Shown here in pieces: positions 41,355-51,540 of a DNA stretch of 64,000 bases. The position numbers and the translations under genes were made by a program. The stretch's first letter is position 1. Each line of letters starts with the position of its first letter. The notes below the pieces were generated by a model, which worked only from the letters and a program-made list of their open reading frames with translations, was not told the origin of the DNA and ran no database searches. Origin of the DNA: Ligula intestinalis (Eukaryota > Platyhelminthes > Cestoda > Diphyllobothriidea > Diphyllobothriidae); NCBI GenBank assembly GCA_036362985.1, contig JAYGXS010000004.1:71814317-71878316 (forward strand), read 5' to 3'.

Positions 41355-41665
41355 CTTCCGTGGGTGTGGCTCTGTGGCTGCTGCCGGGGGGCTCGAGACT
41401 AAGCCCCAAGGCAGAGACGGGTGAGGGCGCTTCGTTTACAATCGATGAGCTTTTATCAACGGGCGTCAGTATCTGCCAATCTAAACCACTAGACCAACAA
41501 GTTTGTGGCTCAATGATCAGGGTGTTAGCCTTTTGATTAAAATATTACACAATTGAACCTCGGGTGTGGTCTGGGTTGATATGGCTGGCTGGCTGGCTGA
41601 TGATGACAGCTAAAAAGCCTGAAATTACAATTCCACTCACATTTTTCTTTGTCAGCGAATGCATT
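41355..41665 (+). repeat. Two SINE-like family 1 units, head-to-tail (3' part then 5' part)
   Basis: 41355-41480 is the 3' half (GGGGGGCTCGAGACTAAGCC, GACGGGTGAGGGCGC, TCAACGGGCGTCAGTATCT). 41485-41665 starts the next unit (TGTGGCTCAATGATCAGGG, TTGAACCTCGGGTGTGG) with a GGCT expansion at 41583-41599 directly before CTGATGATGACAGCT and TGAAATTACAATTCCACTC, a degraded hammerhead region. Confidence 0.75.
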
Positions 41666-42690
41666 CTACTTTAAAGGCAGTTATTGAATGATCCGTACTG
41701 GAAATCTGATTTGGGATGATAAACAAATATTGTACAGTCCATAGTCCTTATTCCCCTCTGGCGGTTTAAGACGCTGGTTCAGATGATAAGGATTTAACTT
41801 CAAGGATTAGTTAAGCAGCCTCGCTCAGCCACTCTGCCCACGGTTGATGGCTGAAATGGGTGGGTATTCTCTCAATGGAGAGAAGCATTATTTTCATTTT
41901 GTAGGAGATTATCGGTCACCTAAATACAACGGTTGTTAGCTTATTTACCTGAGCTGACTAGTCCGCAAACGTGTCATAAAGTACTTATCCCCTTAAACTA
42001 CGAGCTTTTGGTTACAAATGACAGAGTCACAAAGCCACCCTTTAAGTCAGACTACAATTATTGGTCTTTGCTGATAATATGATGATATCACTAAGCGAAC
42101 CAGCCAGTCGCCTTATTGGTGGATTCCAAAACAGCTGGGATACGTGACGAATACTAAATTTATCTAACGTTCAAGAAAGTGAGTAATAATCTGCTTATTG
42201 GTGTCACCCTCAGATATTGACACCACCTGATGCAATAGCCTTTGGAAGCACCTGTACATATGAGTGAATCAGCATTCATGCCGAATGACTGGTAACCAGT
42301 CGTGATACGAAGTAAAGCTTTTCTAGGTCGCCAAGAGTGGAGCATCTCTGATCATTCAACACAGGTTCTTCAAAGGTCTGATAAGGCTAGAAAAATTAAC
42401 CCACCCAGATTTTAGCTTCTGACATCGGGAACTATTCACCTTAATTGCCAAGATCTGAAGGTAACAGGCTATTACAAAATAAACAACAGGAAATGAAAAC
42501 GCTAGAGTTACTTCGTACGGGACCATTGGCAAGAGCGGTTATACGAATTGGGCATAAGGGTGGTGCAGGAGAAAACATAAAGAAATATAAAATACAAACA
42601 GGAAATAGTCGATGAGATTGTTATAAAAATTTAGTCAATGGGGACAAAAATGCGCGCAATTACTGAAAAATCAGTCAAAGTAATAAATAA
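41666..42690. other. Unassigned sequence
   Basis: No gene or known repeat recognised. Confidence 0.4.
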
Positions 42691-42725
42691 AGCGGCAAAG
42701 ATTCGCATCCCAGGCATTTGTATAG

Positions 42726-42793
42726 AAGAAGAAGCAGAAGAAGAAGAAGAAGAAGAAGAAGAAGAAGAAGAAGAAGAAAAAGAAGAAGAAGAA
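42726..42793 (+). repeat. (GAA)n microsatellite
   Basis: GAA/AGA run with a GCA interruption at 42735 and AAAA near 42778. Located at the 3' end of a PLE, like 502-579. Confidence 0.95.
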
Positions 42794-42830
42794 GGCATTT
42801 CGATCACCAGAATCGTAATTTTATACTTCT

Positions 42831-42864
42831 AAGCTTTCGAACACTTGCGGGAATCCATCGTCAG
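42831..42864 (-). ncRNA. Degenerate hammerhead-like core (PLE terminus)
   Basis: Minus strand: CTGACGATGGATTC ... GTGTTCGAAAGCTTAG. The CTGACGA and GAAA boxes are intact. Stem II pairs poorly and the usual ACGTC after GAAA reads GCTTA. Confidence 0.45.
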
Positions 42865-42906
42865 CAACAGATATAGGGGGAGGAGGGCGTAGCGGAAGGT
42901 GGGAAT

Positions 42907-43439
42907 TCATTGAGCACCTGTTTCGGTCGTGTGTATATGCCTGCGGAGAGCGATGTAGGCGGGCGCCAGCTCAGTGCACCGGTTGACTGAGTTGTCATCC
43001 GAGGCGCAGGCTTCAATTAGCTCTCTTCCTATTTTTCTACTGGCGTGAGCAATTATCCTTGTTGCTACGGAGTTAAAGTCGTGGTCCATCTCATAGGTGT
43101 GGGCCGCCCCGTCTGACAGCTAGCTTTTGTTCTCGTATGCGCGAACCAAGCATTCGTCCTGTCTGTCTGGCATAATTTCGGGGCCAGTTAAGACATGCTA
43201 TGCGATACACTACGCCCGACTGCTCACTGGGACTTAATCGGTTCTTTATTTTCATGATCCGGATGCGCATGGTAGCCTTGACACAGTGCGCCATTCCGGT
43301 GCCTAGTCCCGCAGCAATGCGCTCGGTCCTTGATGTATGGCAGCGCATGCCATATCGTAGAGGTTGGCTCTGGTCGGGTTCTTGGAGGCCGGGTATGCCG
43401 GCATCGGTTTATCAAGGCCTTTTGAAAGCCAGTTCGCAT
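42907..43439 (-). pseudogene. Penelope-like GIY-YIG endonuclease
   Basis: 43439-43350 reads the linker (LPYIKD-like), then 43290-43091 holds KNRLSPSEQSGVVYRIACLN, WPRNYARQTGRMLGSRIREQ and KLAVRRG: the GIY-YIG core with NYARQTGR where relatives have NYVGQTGR, so the core Gly is lost. After a frame change at ~43090 it continues MDHDFNSVATRIIAHASRKI, GRELIEACASDDNSVNRC, ELAPAYIALR. Length is close to a full PLE endonuclease module. RT is not seen upstream (43440-43590). Confidence 0.85.
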
Positions 43440-43445
43440 AAATTG

Positions 43446-43589
43446 GTTGCGAAGATATCGGCCTCCCGTAAATTTACCTCCGGGTTACTGCAGTGAGCCT
43501 GAATTCTTTTGGAAAAAGTAAAAATTTAAAAGCTGTGTGGTGTCTGTCGCCTTCGTGTAAATCGATAAAGGCTCCGCTCTTACAGCGCC
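43446..43589. other. Unassigned spacer
   Basis: Nothing recognised. Confidence 0.35.
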
Positions 43590-43815
43590 CTACTGCTGAT
43601 CCAAAAGTCGCGGGTACGAGCCTCGGTACACCAGCTGGGGTTTACTAGGTGTGGCCGCTGATGACTCATTCCAGTTGGCAAATCCTCCTGCTTACACTGC
43701 TAGCCGCTGCGTGACTGTTGGCGGGGCTCGCAAATGAGTCCCCATGAAGAGCGGGACAAGGGAGTTGTGTTAGCGAGCGGTGATTGTTCATAAACGACTG
43801 TCAGTTTGTAAATCA
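43590..43815 (+). repeat. SINE-like family 1 unit, hammerhead deleted
   Basis: Head: CCCTACTGCTGATCC, AAGTCGCGGGTACGAGCCTC (B-box). Body: TAGGTGTGGCCGCTGATGAC followed directly by TCATTCCAGTTGGC, so stem II and the GAAA box are missing. Tail: GGCGGGGCTCGCAAATGAG, GAGCGGGACAAGGGAG, GCGGTGATTGTTCATAAACG. Confidence 0.75.
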
Positions 43816-44430
43816 ATTAAATCAAATAAAGTAATCAATTAATACTACATGCATTAGCACCCGTTCCGTAACACAGAATGTGAGATTTTTATGGTTTCCG
43901 TGGTGCTATCCATGAAAGATGGTTACTTATCTGAACTAAAACCAGAGGGTCTTTCTAGTAAATGGACCTCCTAAAGTTAAGCAAAGACGATCGCGCATAC
44001 AGGAGCACACACTGACTGCAAGTCGTAGTGACATATTATTACAAGTGGTTGCCTAAACCTGAAGACGGATCAAGAGCTTAAGGTCATGGTGACGACGATA
44101 ATTGACCACGCCCAAAGCAAGACAAGCAGTGAATCGAGCGTAACCTGCGTCTGCGATTAGAAGTCCATCGACTGATTTATCGATCTGGCACCAGCGTGCA
44201 GCTCCCAACACAATTATCTCTGAACTGGCGTCACTAGTCTTTGATTGGCCGCTGCTCAATATTACTGTTGATTGTTTCTTTGTTGTAATTGTTCAAAAGC
44301 TCACACGATTAGGGCCATAATTCCAGCGAGCGAAAAGCTGACTTATATACTGACACACCTTGAATAATAGGATAGGTCTGGTATCTAAATGTGCCTCTCC
44401 GCAACAAGATCAGCAACCCTCACATATATA
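43816..44430. other. Unassigned sequence
   Basis: No gene or repeat recognised. Confidence 0.4.
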
Positions 44431-44431
44431 C

Positions 44432-45164
44432 CTTCATCAGACGAAATAAAAGGAAGTGGGAAATAATTAGTATAATAGGTAGTTTAAGCGAACAGTACAG
44501 ATAGACCAGTGGCGTGTGAGGGGAGTCATGATATGTGAACCCGCGTGTTTGTAGACGGCGTGCGTTGGTGGGCTGGTAGATGTTTATGTGACTAGGTCAG
44601 TGGTCCGCAATTTGTGAATAAGACAGAGAATGGCAAGTTTTGTTCTTAAGCTACTGTATTGCTCGTTCATATTGACGCACCGGTTGATGTTGGCCAAGCC
44701 TCGATAAATTCACGGGCTGGCTTTTTGTTGGCCATGGCGACGTGTTCCGTGTCATCCTAATTTAATCTATAGCCGCACTAGATTGCGTGTGCGAAGACGA
44801 GCGACAGGGGCTCCGGAACACGCCGCCATGGCTAAAACAAAAGCAGCGCGAGAATTTATCAAGGATTGGTAGTCTACGGCTGGCAGTATCAGCCGGTATG
44901 TCGATTTAAACGAGTAATACGGCAGCTTGAGATTAAAACTTATTGTACCCTGTCCTATTCACGTATCGATGACCACTGACCTGGTCACATAAGCATCTAC
45001 CGACCCAACATCCGAACTCTCCATCCTAACCGCACGCCGCTCACAAACACGCGCGTTCACAAACCACGACTCACCTCACACGCCACTGTTCTAACTGTAC
45101 TTTTCGCTTAAACTGTCTATTGTAATTCTTATTTCTCACTTCCTTTTATTTCATCTGATGAAGA
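44432..45164. repeat. ~730 bp near-palindrome
   Basis: The left arm 44432-44749 and right arm 44814-45164 are reverse complements along their full length with ~20% differences. The loop is ~64 bp. Pairs: CTTCATCAGACGAAATAAAA (44432) with TTTTATTTCATCTGATGAAG (45145-45164); GTGACTAGGTCAGTGGTC (44588) with its complement at ~44970; GGCCATGGCGACGTGTTCCG (44730-44749) with CGGAACACGCCGCCATGGC (44814-44832). The right arm ends at CTGATGAAGAGCACGTGTCC, a hammerhead-like PLE terminus. The arms are probably two inverted PLE terminal repeats, but no coding sequence confirms this. Confidence 0.9.
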
Positions 45165-45198
45165 GCACGTGTCCCGAGCTTTAAAATCGAAAAGTATG
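45154..45198 (+). ncRNA. Hammerhead-like terminal motif
   Basis: CTGATGAAGAGCACGTGTCC, then a short pairing segment and TCGAAAAGTATGCC. The CTGATGA and GAAA boxes are present; relatives would be expected to read GAAACGTA. It lies exactly at the outer edge of the right palindrome arm. The left arm copy diverges immediately after CTGATGAAGG. Confidence 0.4.
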
Positions 45199-45499
45199 CC
45201 TTGGTTTTTTTCCGAAGAACCTCTTCTTTTCTTCTTTATATCGTTTGGAATGCATACCTTCACTGACTTGTTGCATGGGTTCAATAACAAATAAAAGCAT
45301 GCATCAGTTTTAATCATCACCGAATGTCAACTTATAACAACAAAGAGCATAGTTCAGCATAAGTAAAGATCAGATAAAGGACACTTCATTATATCAGTCT
45401 ATAGGAAGCAAAAAGGGGGAAGGGAAGTTACCGCAAACCACAGTTTTGATCAAAACTAACTGACCCATGACCAGGATACGTTGAGATTAACCCTGGTTT
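45199..45499. other. Unassigned sequence
   Basis: Nothing recognised. Confidence 0.35.
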
Positions 45500-46290
45500 C
45501 TAGCTTTCTGCGCAGTTCGAGTTTATTCCGCCGTAGGCTGCTTCCATTTAGCAAAGGATCCCATTTTTTGGGGCGGAATTGTTACTCGGAATTCTGTTGT
45601 GGGTTTCGAAAGGGCATTTAGTATTCCACAACAATACCCGAAACGGGCAATACCTAAACTTTACCAGTTTTTTACCAATGCAATGGAAGCAAAATCTAGC
45701 ACATACTTTCATTCAGAGATTGGCGAATTTTTGCTCTAGGGGACTTTACTACCAAGGGTTTTCGGCATCAAATCTGCCCTACTTAACCACCGCTGTCCTG
45801 CCCATTTCATTCAGAAGTATAGCAGTCCTTTACAGCCACAATCTACGATAGAGTCAATTCCAAGCTAGACTGTTATAATATCCCTGCCCTTGAAGGGTAA
45901 TAATAGCTCGAGCATAGTTAAGCGACGGTTGCATTGCACCATGGAAAAGAACGGACAACGCAGTTGAACTCATCTTCCTCATTCCTTCTCAACGTTTTTT
46001 TTTTCAATAAAACGGGCAAAGGATGCCTGGTCGTTGCATGAAATCACGTGCACTTTCGAATTTAATTAGATTGGGTGCATTGGAAAGTAACTGGCCAGCA
46101 GGGCTGCCGAGCACTTGCCGAATCGACGTTTCAAGCAAGAATATAGAGAACCACGATCTTCGATTACTTAGCACCTGCTAAACAGTGGTTACTCCGCCGA
46201 CCTCTTAACAGCTTGTTCGGACACGAACAAATGGTATACTACGCTATTTGGGAAAAGTCTACATACGGCGGGAGAAACCCGACCTATGCA
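45500..46290 (+). mobile_element. Penelope-like element fragment with inverted 5' piece
   Basis: 45500-45560 on the minus strand reads TGGAAGCAGCCTACGGCGG, the post-endonuclease motif found at 17991 and (plus) at 46258-46285 (CATACGGCGGGAGAAACCCG). Between them lie RT C-terminal and endonuclease-linker sequence on the plus strand. An inverted 3' piece before a plus-strand copy repeats the architecture of 15690-18345. Confidence 0.7.
45590..46080 (+). pseudogene. Penelope-like RT C-terminus and endonuclease linker
   Basis: GHLVFHNNTRNGQYLNFTSF and LPMQWKQNLAHTFIQRLANF (45615-45730) match FHKNTWKGQYLHYLSFVPIQ of the element at 16332-17903. LPLKGNNSSSIVKRRLHCTM (45888-45945) matches LPIKGDNLLNTIKRRLLNAI. 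Intervening sequence is broken by stops and frame changes. The catalytic RT motifs and the GIY-YIG core are absent. Same PLE family as 15690-18345. Confidence 0.8.
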
Positions 46291-47390
46291 AGAGGAAAGA
46301 CCACGTGGGCAATCGAAAAGTTCTCCGGTAATCGGGCAACTATTTCTTATTCCCAGTATGGATTGTGTTCACTTCTCTTCGTTTTTTATTCTTTCATGCC
46401 GATTTAGTGCCCTTCCTCGGATCGGTATTCATAAGTTAACTATGGCTCTTGCTGTTTAATAGGGCTTTTCTTTGATGCTTCAATCTGATGTAGGCTTCTA
46501 TTAGTTAACTAAATTATCCATCGACGGAGTATAGTTGAGAAGTGGTTGCGCAATTTATCGAATTCAATTAACCCTTCTGTCTACACTTTATCTTAATGCA
46601 TAATCAGGCAATTACAGTAATAAAAGGGAGGAAAGGGAGACAACAATTTAAATGAGGGGGTGTTCAGATATAAAGGGATCAAATTCTAGTTGTATGAAAG
46701 GGTCAGGCAGGCGGAAGGCGTCAAGCAGTTAGTTGACTTCGCTTCAGCGTCACTGTTTAAAAATACGTTACTCTATTGTGCCTTGTAAATGCATAATGAT
46801 GGATAAAAGAAGAGCTGAATTAGTCAAATATGCATTCAAGATGAAGGCTTTTATGTCCACCAATTCCCTTGCAGGCAATTTTATTGTCTTACTTTCAAAA
46901 ATACTGGAGGCTAATTATTCATTTACCTTGCGGTCTTAGCATACAAGAACTGTTTTGCCCAGTTGTTCTGCATAATAAACCAGTTTGGTATACTAGCAAC
47001 AGAGTAGCTCTCAACAAAACGTCAGACTTCGATCACTTCTCCTGGCTTAACGACCATATCCTGCCAACAATACTCTAAATATCTTGCTGCAGGCTTGAAG
47101 GGAGCAATTCCATATGAATAATAGCACGAAGTCATTTGCCTATCTGTTTACGGTCGATTTACTTCTCTCATCGTGGTGGTTCGCGAATTTACGGAGTGTA
47201 TTTGGAGCCAACTGTATTAATACCGGTACTTTGAAAGAATAAAACTCAAATTCCATTCGCTGCTTATAGGAAAAAAAGCTTTAAGATAAAACGTATTTTT
47301 TCGTTCATTTATCATCCGGCCGATACAGTGGTCTAGTAAATTAAATCGTAGGTTATGTACGGTTCATATATGACACCCTCTAATGAACGC
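46291..47390. other. Unassigned AT-rich sequence
   Basis: No gene or repeat recognised. Confidence 0.4.
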
Positions 47391-47394
47391 TCAG

Positions 47395-47640
47395 CGATCG
47401 CTATTGGAATTCACGCGTCCTGCCAAGCTTTGGGTATCACGACTTTGGTCACAAATTACTATTCCAATCTCCCTTGTTTATGCCGCCAATATTATATGAT
47501 AGGACTGCGCACCGCTGTGCGGCTGCTGTCAGTTGTGCAGAAATGAGACCCTAAGCAGAACAGGATGATTGAGTTCCGTTAGTGGTCGGGTGAACGTTCA
47601 TCAACGAGTGTCTTTATTTCACGACCTAAATCGGTACGAC
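47395..47640 (+). repeat. SINE-like family 1 unit (3' part), first of a tandem pair
   Basis: CCAATCTCCCTTGTTTATGC (47464), GCTGTGCGGCTGCTGTCAG, GAGTTCCGTTAGTGGTCGGG (47571), GAACGTTCATCAACGAGTGT, and then the inter-unit spacer CGACCTAAATCGGTACGAC. Confidence 0.75.
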
Positions 47641-47920
47641 AACAAACTCTTGGCTCGATGGTTAGAGCAGTTAACTTATGAGTTAATACGTTGTGAGTTT
47701 GGGCCTTGGGTGGTGCATCACTTGGGACTGGGTGTGAGACTGGCTGACAATGTCTTATAAGCAATGAATGGCCATTCCATCTTCCCTTGCGTTTGTAGGC
47801 AATACTCTCCGCTTAGACTACTTAATTCTACGGATGCTGTTTAGAGCCCAAGAAAGGAGGCCCAGACAACTGAGTTCCCTTAGCGCTCGGTGAAAACGGT
47901 ATACCGATAAGAGTGAGCAT
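47641..47920 (+). repeat. SINE-like family 1 unit, second of a tandem pair
   Basis: Head TCTTGGCTCGATGGTTAGAG (A-box, 47648), TTGTGAGTTTGGGCCTTGG (B-box region), then the central region with GAGACTGGCTGACAATG, GAATGGCCATTCC (helix III palindrome kept), GGCAATACTCTCCG, and tail TGAGTTCCCTTAGCGCTCGG. Unit length from 3' landmark to 3' landmark is about 300 bp. Confidence 0.8.
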
Positions 47921-48420
47921 TTGATGTTGTATGGTTGTTGAGTGGACTGGAATCTTAAGTCATTTCCCCTTTCTCACGCCACCCGCCTGACGGAGTCGGC
48001 GAGCTGAGGACGCTGGAATTCAGAGTGGAATTGGGGGGAAGGGTAGGGGAGGTACTCGGGGTAGACTGTGAGCAACGTCTGCCCGTAGAGGATGCGGCGT
48101 GTGTGTGCGACGGCTATCAGGACGGTTGGGACGGCAAGCGATTACCACCTGTAACAGGCCAAGGAAGGCAGATCACTTGTAGCCTTTAAAAACAGAGCAC
48201 TGGGTTTGATATCCGAGTCACCACTGTTTCTGTTACTAGGACAAATTAAGTAAGTTATTTGCTGAGGTGAACTGGTGTCCGGTGGAGGACCTGAAAGGCC
48301 TTTTGGCGTCAACTTGGTGTTTAGTATCGATAAAATGTACGAAAGTTGAGCCTTAAGTCGATCGATTTTCCCTTTTGGTTAGTCAGGCAGGTATTTCTCA
48401 GCATAACTTTTTAGCCCAAC
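47921..48420. other. Unassigned sequence
   Basis: GC-rich 47980-48170 with no recognised family. 48300-48420 may be diverged PLE endonuclease sequence on the minus strand, too decayed to call. Confidence 0.35.
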
Positions 48421-48429
48421 ACCTTGTTC

Positions 48430-48560
48430 ATCAGCCAATGGCTCTCACTCCACAGTAGCAGGTGAATGAGTAAGTGCGCATCAATTTGACATGCAAAGGC
48501 CTTTCGTGGTGTAGCCGTAGGCACGTTTCCTCTAGTATAGATTATTATTATCAATTCCAT
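48430..48560 (-). pseudogene. Penelope-like GIY-YIG core scrap
   Basis: Plus-strand CTCCACAGTAGCAGGTGAAT, GAGTAAGTGCGCATCAATTT is the complement of a GIY-YIG start (DAHLLIHLLLWSESHW in one minus frame). It aligns with CCCCACGGGAACAGGTAAAT, GAATGTATGCACATTGAGG at 59268-59306 in the better PLE copy. Only ~35 codons recognisable. Confidence 0.5.
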
Positions 48561-49429
48561 CGAAAATACACGCCACATTGTTGAGATTCTGGCATGCATC
48601 TCGTTTTTTCTACCGTCAATTGATGCGCAACAAGAATGCTATCCTTATTATAATGCACCCAATTCTCATATCCGTTATTAAAAAAGAGCACTTTGCCATC
48701 AGAGTTGCTTGTGAGTTCATGGAAAGATGCACTTTAACTTAATAGTTTCCAAACTAGGCGTAAAGAGGTCAACATTTTTTCCTGTCAATACCGTTTCTAA
48801 AGTAGGGGCTGCTCGAACTAAAGCGAAAATGCGTTGTCCTTTGAGAAATTTATTAACAGAAGTAGTCCTGAGCGGAAGCTGATTGATGCTAACGCATTTC
48901 TGAAGTGATTCATGCGCTCCTTTTTTACATCTAAATTGTTTACATTCACAAATAAGCACACGAAAGGCTTCTATTTATAACAGTAACGGCTTTGTGTAAG
49001 TTAATATGCTTTTGCATGTTAAAATCTAAGTATGTCACTCAAAGTGTGTCTGGACCAAACAAATTCAATAACCGTTTTCATGAAATCAGCTTCAAGGAGA
49101 ACCTCAGGTTAATAGAAAAAATAAACACGTATTTTCATCTTAGTCTGGAAAAGCCAGTCCTGCAAACATGTAGCAAATCATCATCAGACCCATAGGTAAA
49201 GAAAATAGGAGATGTCGACCGAGGTTATAAATGTCTTATGATAAAACATCTTCGTTATCACATAGTCCATATGCCAAGAACGGTGAGCGTGGGTTATGGG
49301 GTAGGGAGGAGGACAGAAAGCACGGGCTGGCTATGAACAATGTTCAGAAGTCGTGTATGAGGACTACATACTTACTCACATGTGCGTCGAGTAAACACCC
49401 GTCACCAGGGGATGGGGTGATAGGTCATC

Positions 49430-49530
49430 ATCTCATCTCATCAGCCCCTACAGTAGGCGTTGGCCATGGAAGAAGGATCGCCCGTAGTAGCGTGCTCTGG
49501 CAGCACTGCACTGGATGCCCTAGCCGAATA
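49430..49530 (+). repeat. Interspersed direct repeat, copy 1
   Basis: GGCCATGGAAGAAGGATCGC at 49463 and CTGGCAGCACTGCACTGGA at 49497 correspond to GGCCATGGAAGAGAGAGC (50686) and CTGACAGCACAGCACTGGA (50721), in the same orientation and ~1.2 kb apart. Each copy is followed by a PLE endonuclease scrap, so both may be parts of a duplicated PLE region. Confidence 0.6.
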
Positions 49531-49639
49531 ATTACTGCATCGGCTATTGCAAGCACACATTGGCGCAGAAGCTTAGAAAAGTTGGTGGGTGCGTGGTTGA
49601 AAACCTGAAATAATAGATCTACAAATCGATCTAATTTCG

Positions 49640-49770
49640 ACTTTTCTCAGTCAAGCTGAGATGTGTTCACGCACCAGGCGCCTTGCTGTTTGGCCTTTTT
49701 ATTCTGCTCCACAGGAGTAGGTTAGTGGGTAAATGCAGATTGATGTGGTCTTTAACCGGAGACGGTCTTT
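49640..49770 (-). pseudogene. Penelope-like GIY-YIG core scrap
   Basis: The minus strand reads CTGCATTTACCCACTAACC, TACTCCTGTGGAGCAG, then GCAAGGCGCCTGGTGCGTGA: a GIY-YIG beginning followed by a RRLVREH-like segment, colinear with 59306-59220. Heavily frameshifted. Confidence 0.5.
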
Positions 49771-50669
49771 ACCTTCTAAATAAGGAGGGGAGATCTCGTG
49801 AACAACACGCGTAAGTTCATTTCAGGAAAAAACTCTAAAATTATTTCTTTAGACGTTGACTTGCCATCTGGTCTGTTACATCGCCAACTAAAGGCAGTCT
49901 TGCGAACACTGATTTCTTTTCCGTAGTTAAAGTAAGAGGTTTTTTAGTGCGCTTATTAATATTCCTGGGAATTAATCAATCTGGATATCTGTTTTCAAGA
50001 AGTGGCTTCCGCAGCTGCTGGAGTTTGGCTTCAGTGGCTTAAGCAGAACAGCTGTAGGGCACTCTAGCTGCCTATATCTGCGGTATTTTTTTGCTTTTTA
50101 CTGAGAAGCACATCAAGAGGAAGGTAAGTATATTGTCCCATCGAGTAAGTCTTTCGGAAAACTCTGTGGTATATTTAATCATCTGTACAGAAAAACATTG
50201 AGGAACAAGACTTCATTGTTTGGCTAGGTCCCTGAAAAATAATAATGGTGAATGGAGCGAAGTGTTGAACACCGAAATGGCGCTTCTTTTTCAGCGGTAT
50301 AATCGGTCAGCTAGAAAATAAAATGTCCATCTAGCTTTCATTTTTCCTTACATGTTTGTGTGTTTAAGGTTTATTAGGAATTTCTATAGGCACTTGCTTG
50401 TCCAAGTGATGTTTAGAGTTAAAGGACTCCAGCCAATATTTTCAGGACTTCGAAGTCGTAAAATACAAATTACAGCATATAGGGCATTCCTATTGGTAGT
50501 AGGAAGGAATGGTCAGATTACTTCTGGGGAATGGGTTAATGAGCAATCGAATTCCCGAGCCAATCCGCGTTTTGCGATCTCGGGCTGTGGGTGATGCTCA
50601 CGGGCCGAGGACGCGGAGCAGATATGACGGTCACGTGCACCGCGTGAACAACATTCCCCAGGGAGTTTG

Positions 50670-50760
50670 GGGTGACATGCCTCGGCCATGGAAGAGAGAG
50701 CAATTGTGTATAAGCGTCTTCTGACAGCACAGCACTGGAAGCGCTAGACATATACCCGCT
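50670..50760 (+). repeat. Interspersed direct repeat, copy 2
   Basis: Partner of 49430-49530 (GGCCATGGAAGAGAGAGC at 50686; CTGACAGCACAGCACTGGA at 50721). The flanks differ apart from the PLE scrap downstream. Confidence 0.6.
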
Positions 50761-50879
50761 TTCTCGGCCTTTTCTGGCACCCGTTGGCTCAGGCTCTTAG
50801 AGGGTTCGTAAATGTCTGGTAGGCAACTCGAAAATATTCGTTAGGCTCAACTCGGCGATGTAACACTTGATCAATCTTC

Positions 50880-50985
50880 TTTCCACCTTGCGTAGCTAGA
50901 CCTGTATGTTGCCTCTTTGTTTAACCAATATATCCCGCTTCACAGTAGCAGGTGTACGAGTACATACCTATATATGGTTATATGC
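50880..50985 (-). pseudogene. Penelope-like GIY-YIG core scrap
   Basis: Plus-strand AACCAATATATCCCGCTTCA, CAGTAGCAGGTGTACGAG is the complement of a YIG-containing core: ATATATTGG encodes YIG-type sequence, and GACCAATATATCCTACCCC occurs at 59250. Short and without flanking domain. Confidence 0.5.
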
Positions 50986-51411
50986 TGAGTCCTACTTACC
51001 ATCTTGTCTACTACCATTTGAGCGAGTTTAAATGCCAGTGCCTATTTTCTGACCTCTTCTTAATTCCAGCAAATGTCACCTATTCAATGAAATAATTTTT
51101 TACCTTTTAGGTCGCAGGTGCAACCTACCCCAATAGGTAGGTCGGCGCTTATTATGCTTGAAAAATTCTTTAATAGGAAATCCCCTAGGGACTTTACCCC
51201 CTCTGCCTAAAAGTAATGGCAATCCATAACTGAATGTGTGTATTCTATTTTAGATCAGAGTCCCACCAGACAAATTCCGCAGCGTGTGAGTGAACTCCGC
51301 GGAATGTTCGAGGATAATGGCATCAAGAATTCACCCTACTATCATCCACCAGGACCGAGACATCCGCCATCACCACCAGCAGCAAAGTTAAGGGATTGGT
51401 TTGGACGGTGA

Positions 51412-51531
51412 GATCTGAATTCCGAAGAGCAGTTGGCGAGCATATGTACACTTGCAATAAATTCTCATCAGGCCGATAGATGAGAATTTATTGAAAGTAA
51501 ACGTATGCTCGCCAATTGCTCTTCAGATTTC
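51412..51531. repeat. Long hairpin from two inverted PLE termini
   Basis: The arms 51421-51469 and 51478-51530 pair at about 42 of 46 positions (GAAGAGCAGTTGGCGAGCAT with ATGCTCGCCAATTGCTCTTC; AATAAATTCTCATC with GATGAGAATTTATT). The loop is AGGCCGATA. Each arm is the terminal segment of the PLE family at 27441 and 58655, which contains a CTGATGAGAATTTATCGAAA-type hammerhead-like core. Confidence 0.9.
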
Positions 51532-51540
51532 TGTAATGGG

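Larger units (their letters stand above)
42691..43445 (-). mobile_element. Penelope-like element 3' end with GIY-YIG domain
   Basis: In minus-strand order: linker and endonuclease (43439-42907), hammerhead-like core (42864-42831), AT-rich link, TTC microsatellite (42793-42726), and the terminal motif CCTGGGATGCGAAT (42713-42700). The same end structure is seen at 481-640. Confidence 0.85.

Noticed and set aside
45579..45851. Independent small gene
   Set aside because: Its first half is PLE RT C-terminal sequence; the rest is out-of-frame continuation.
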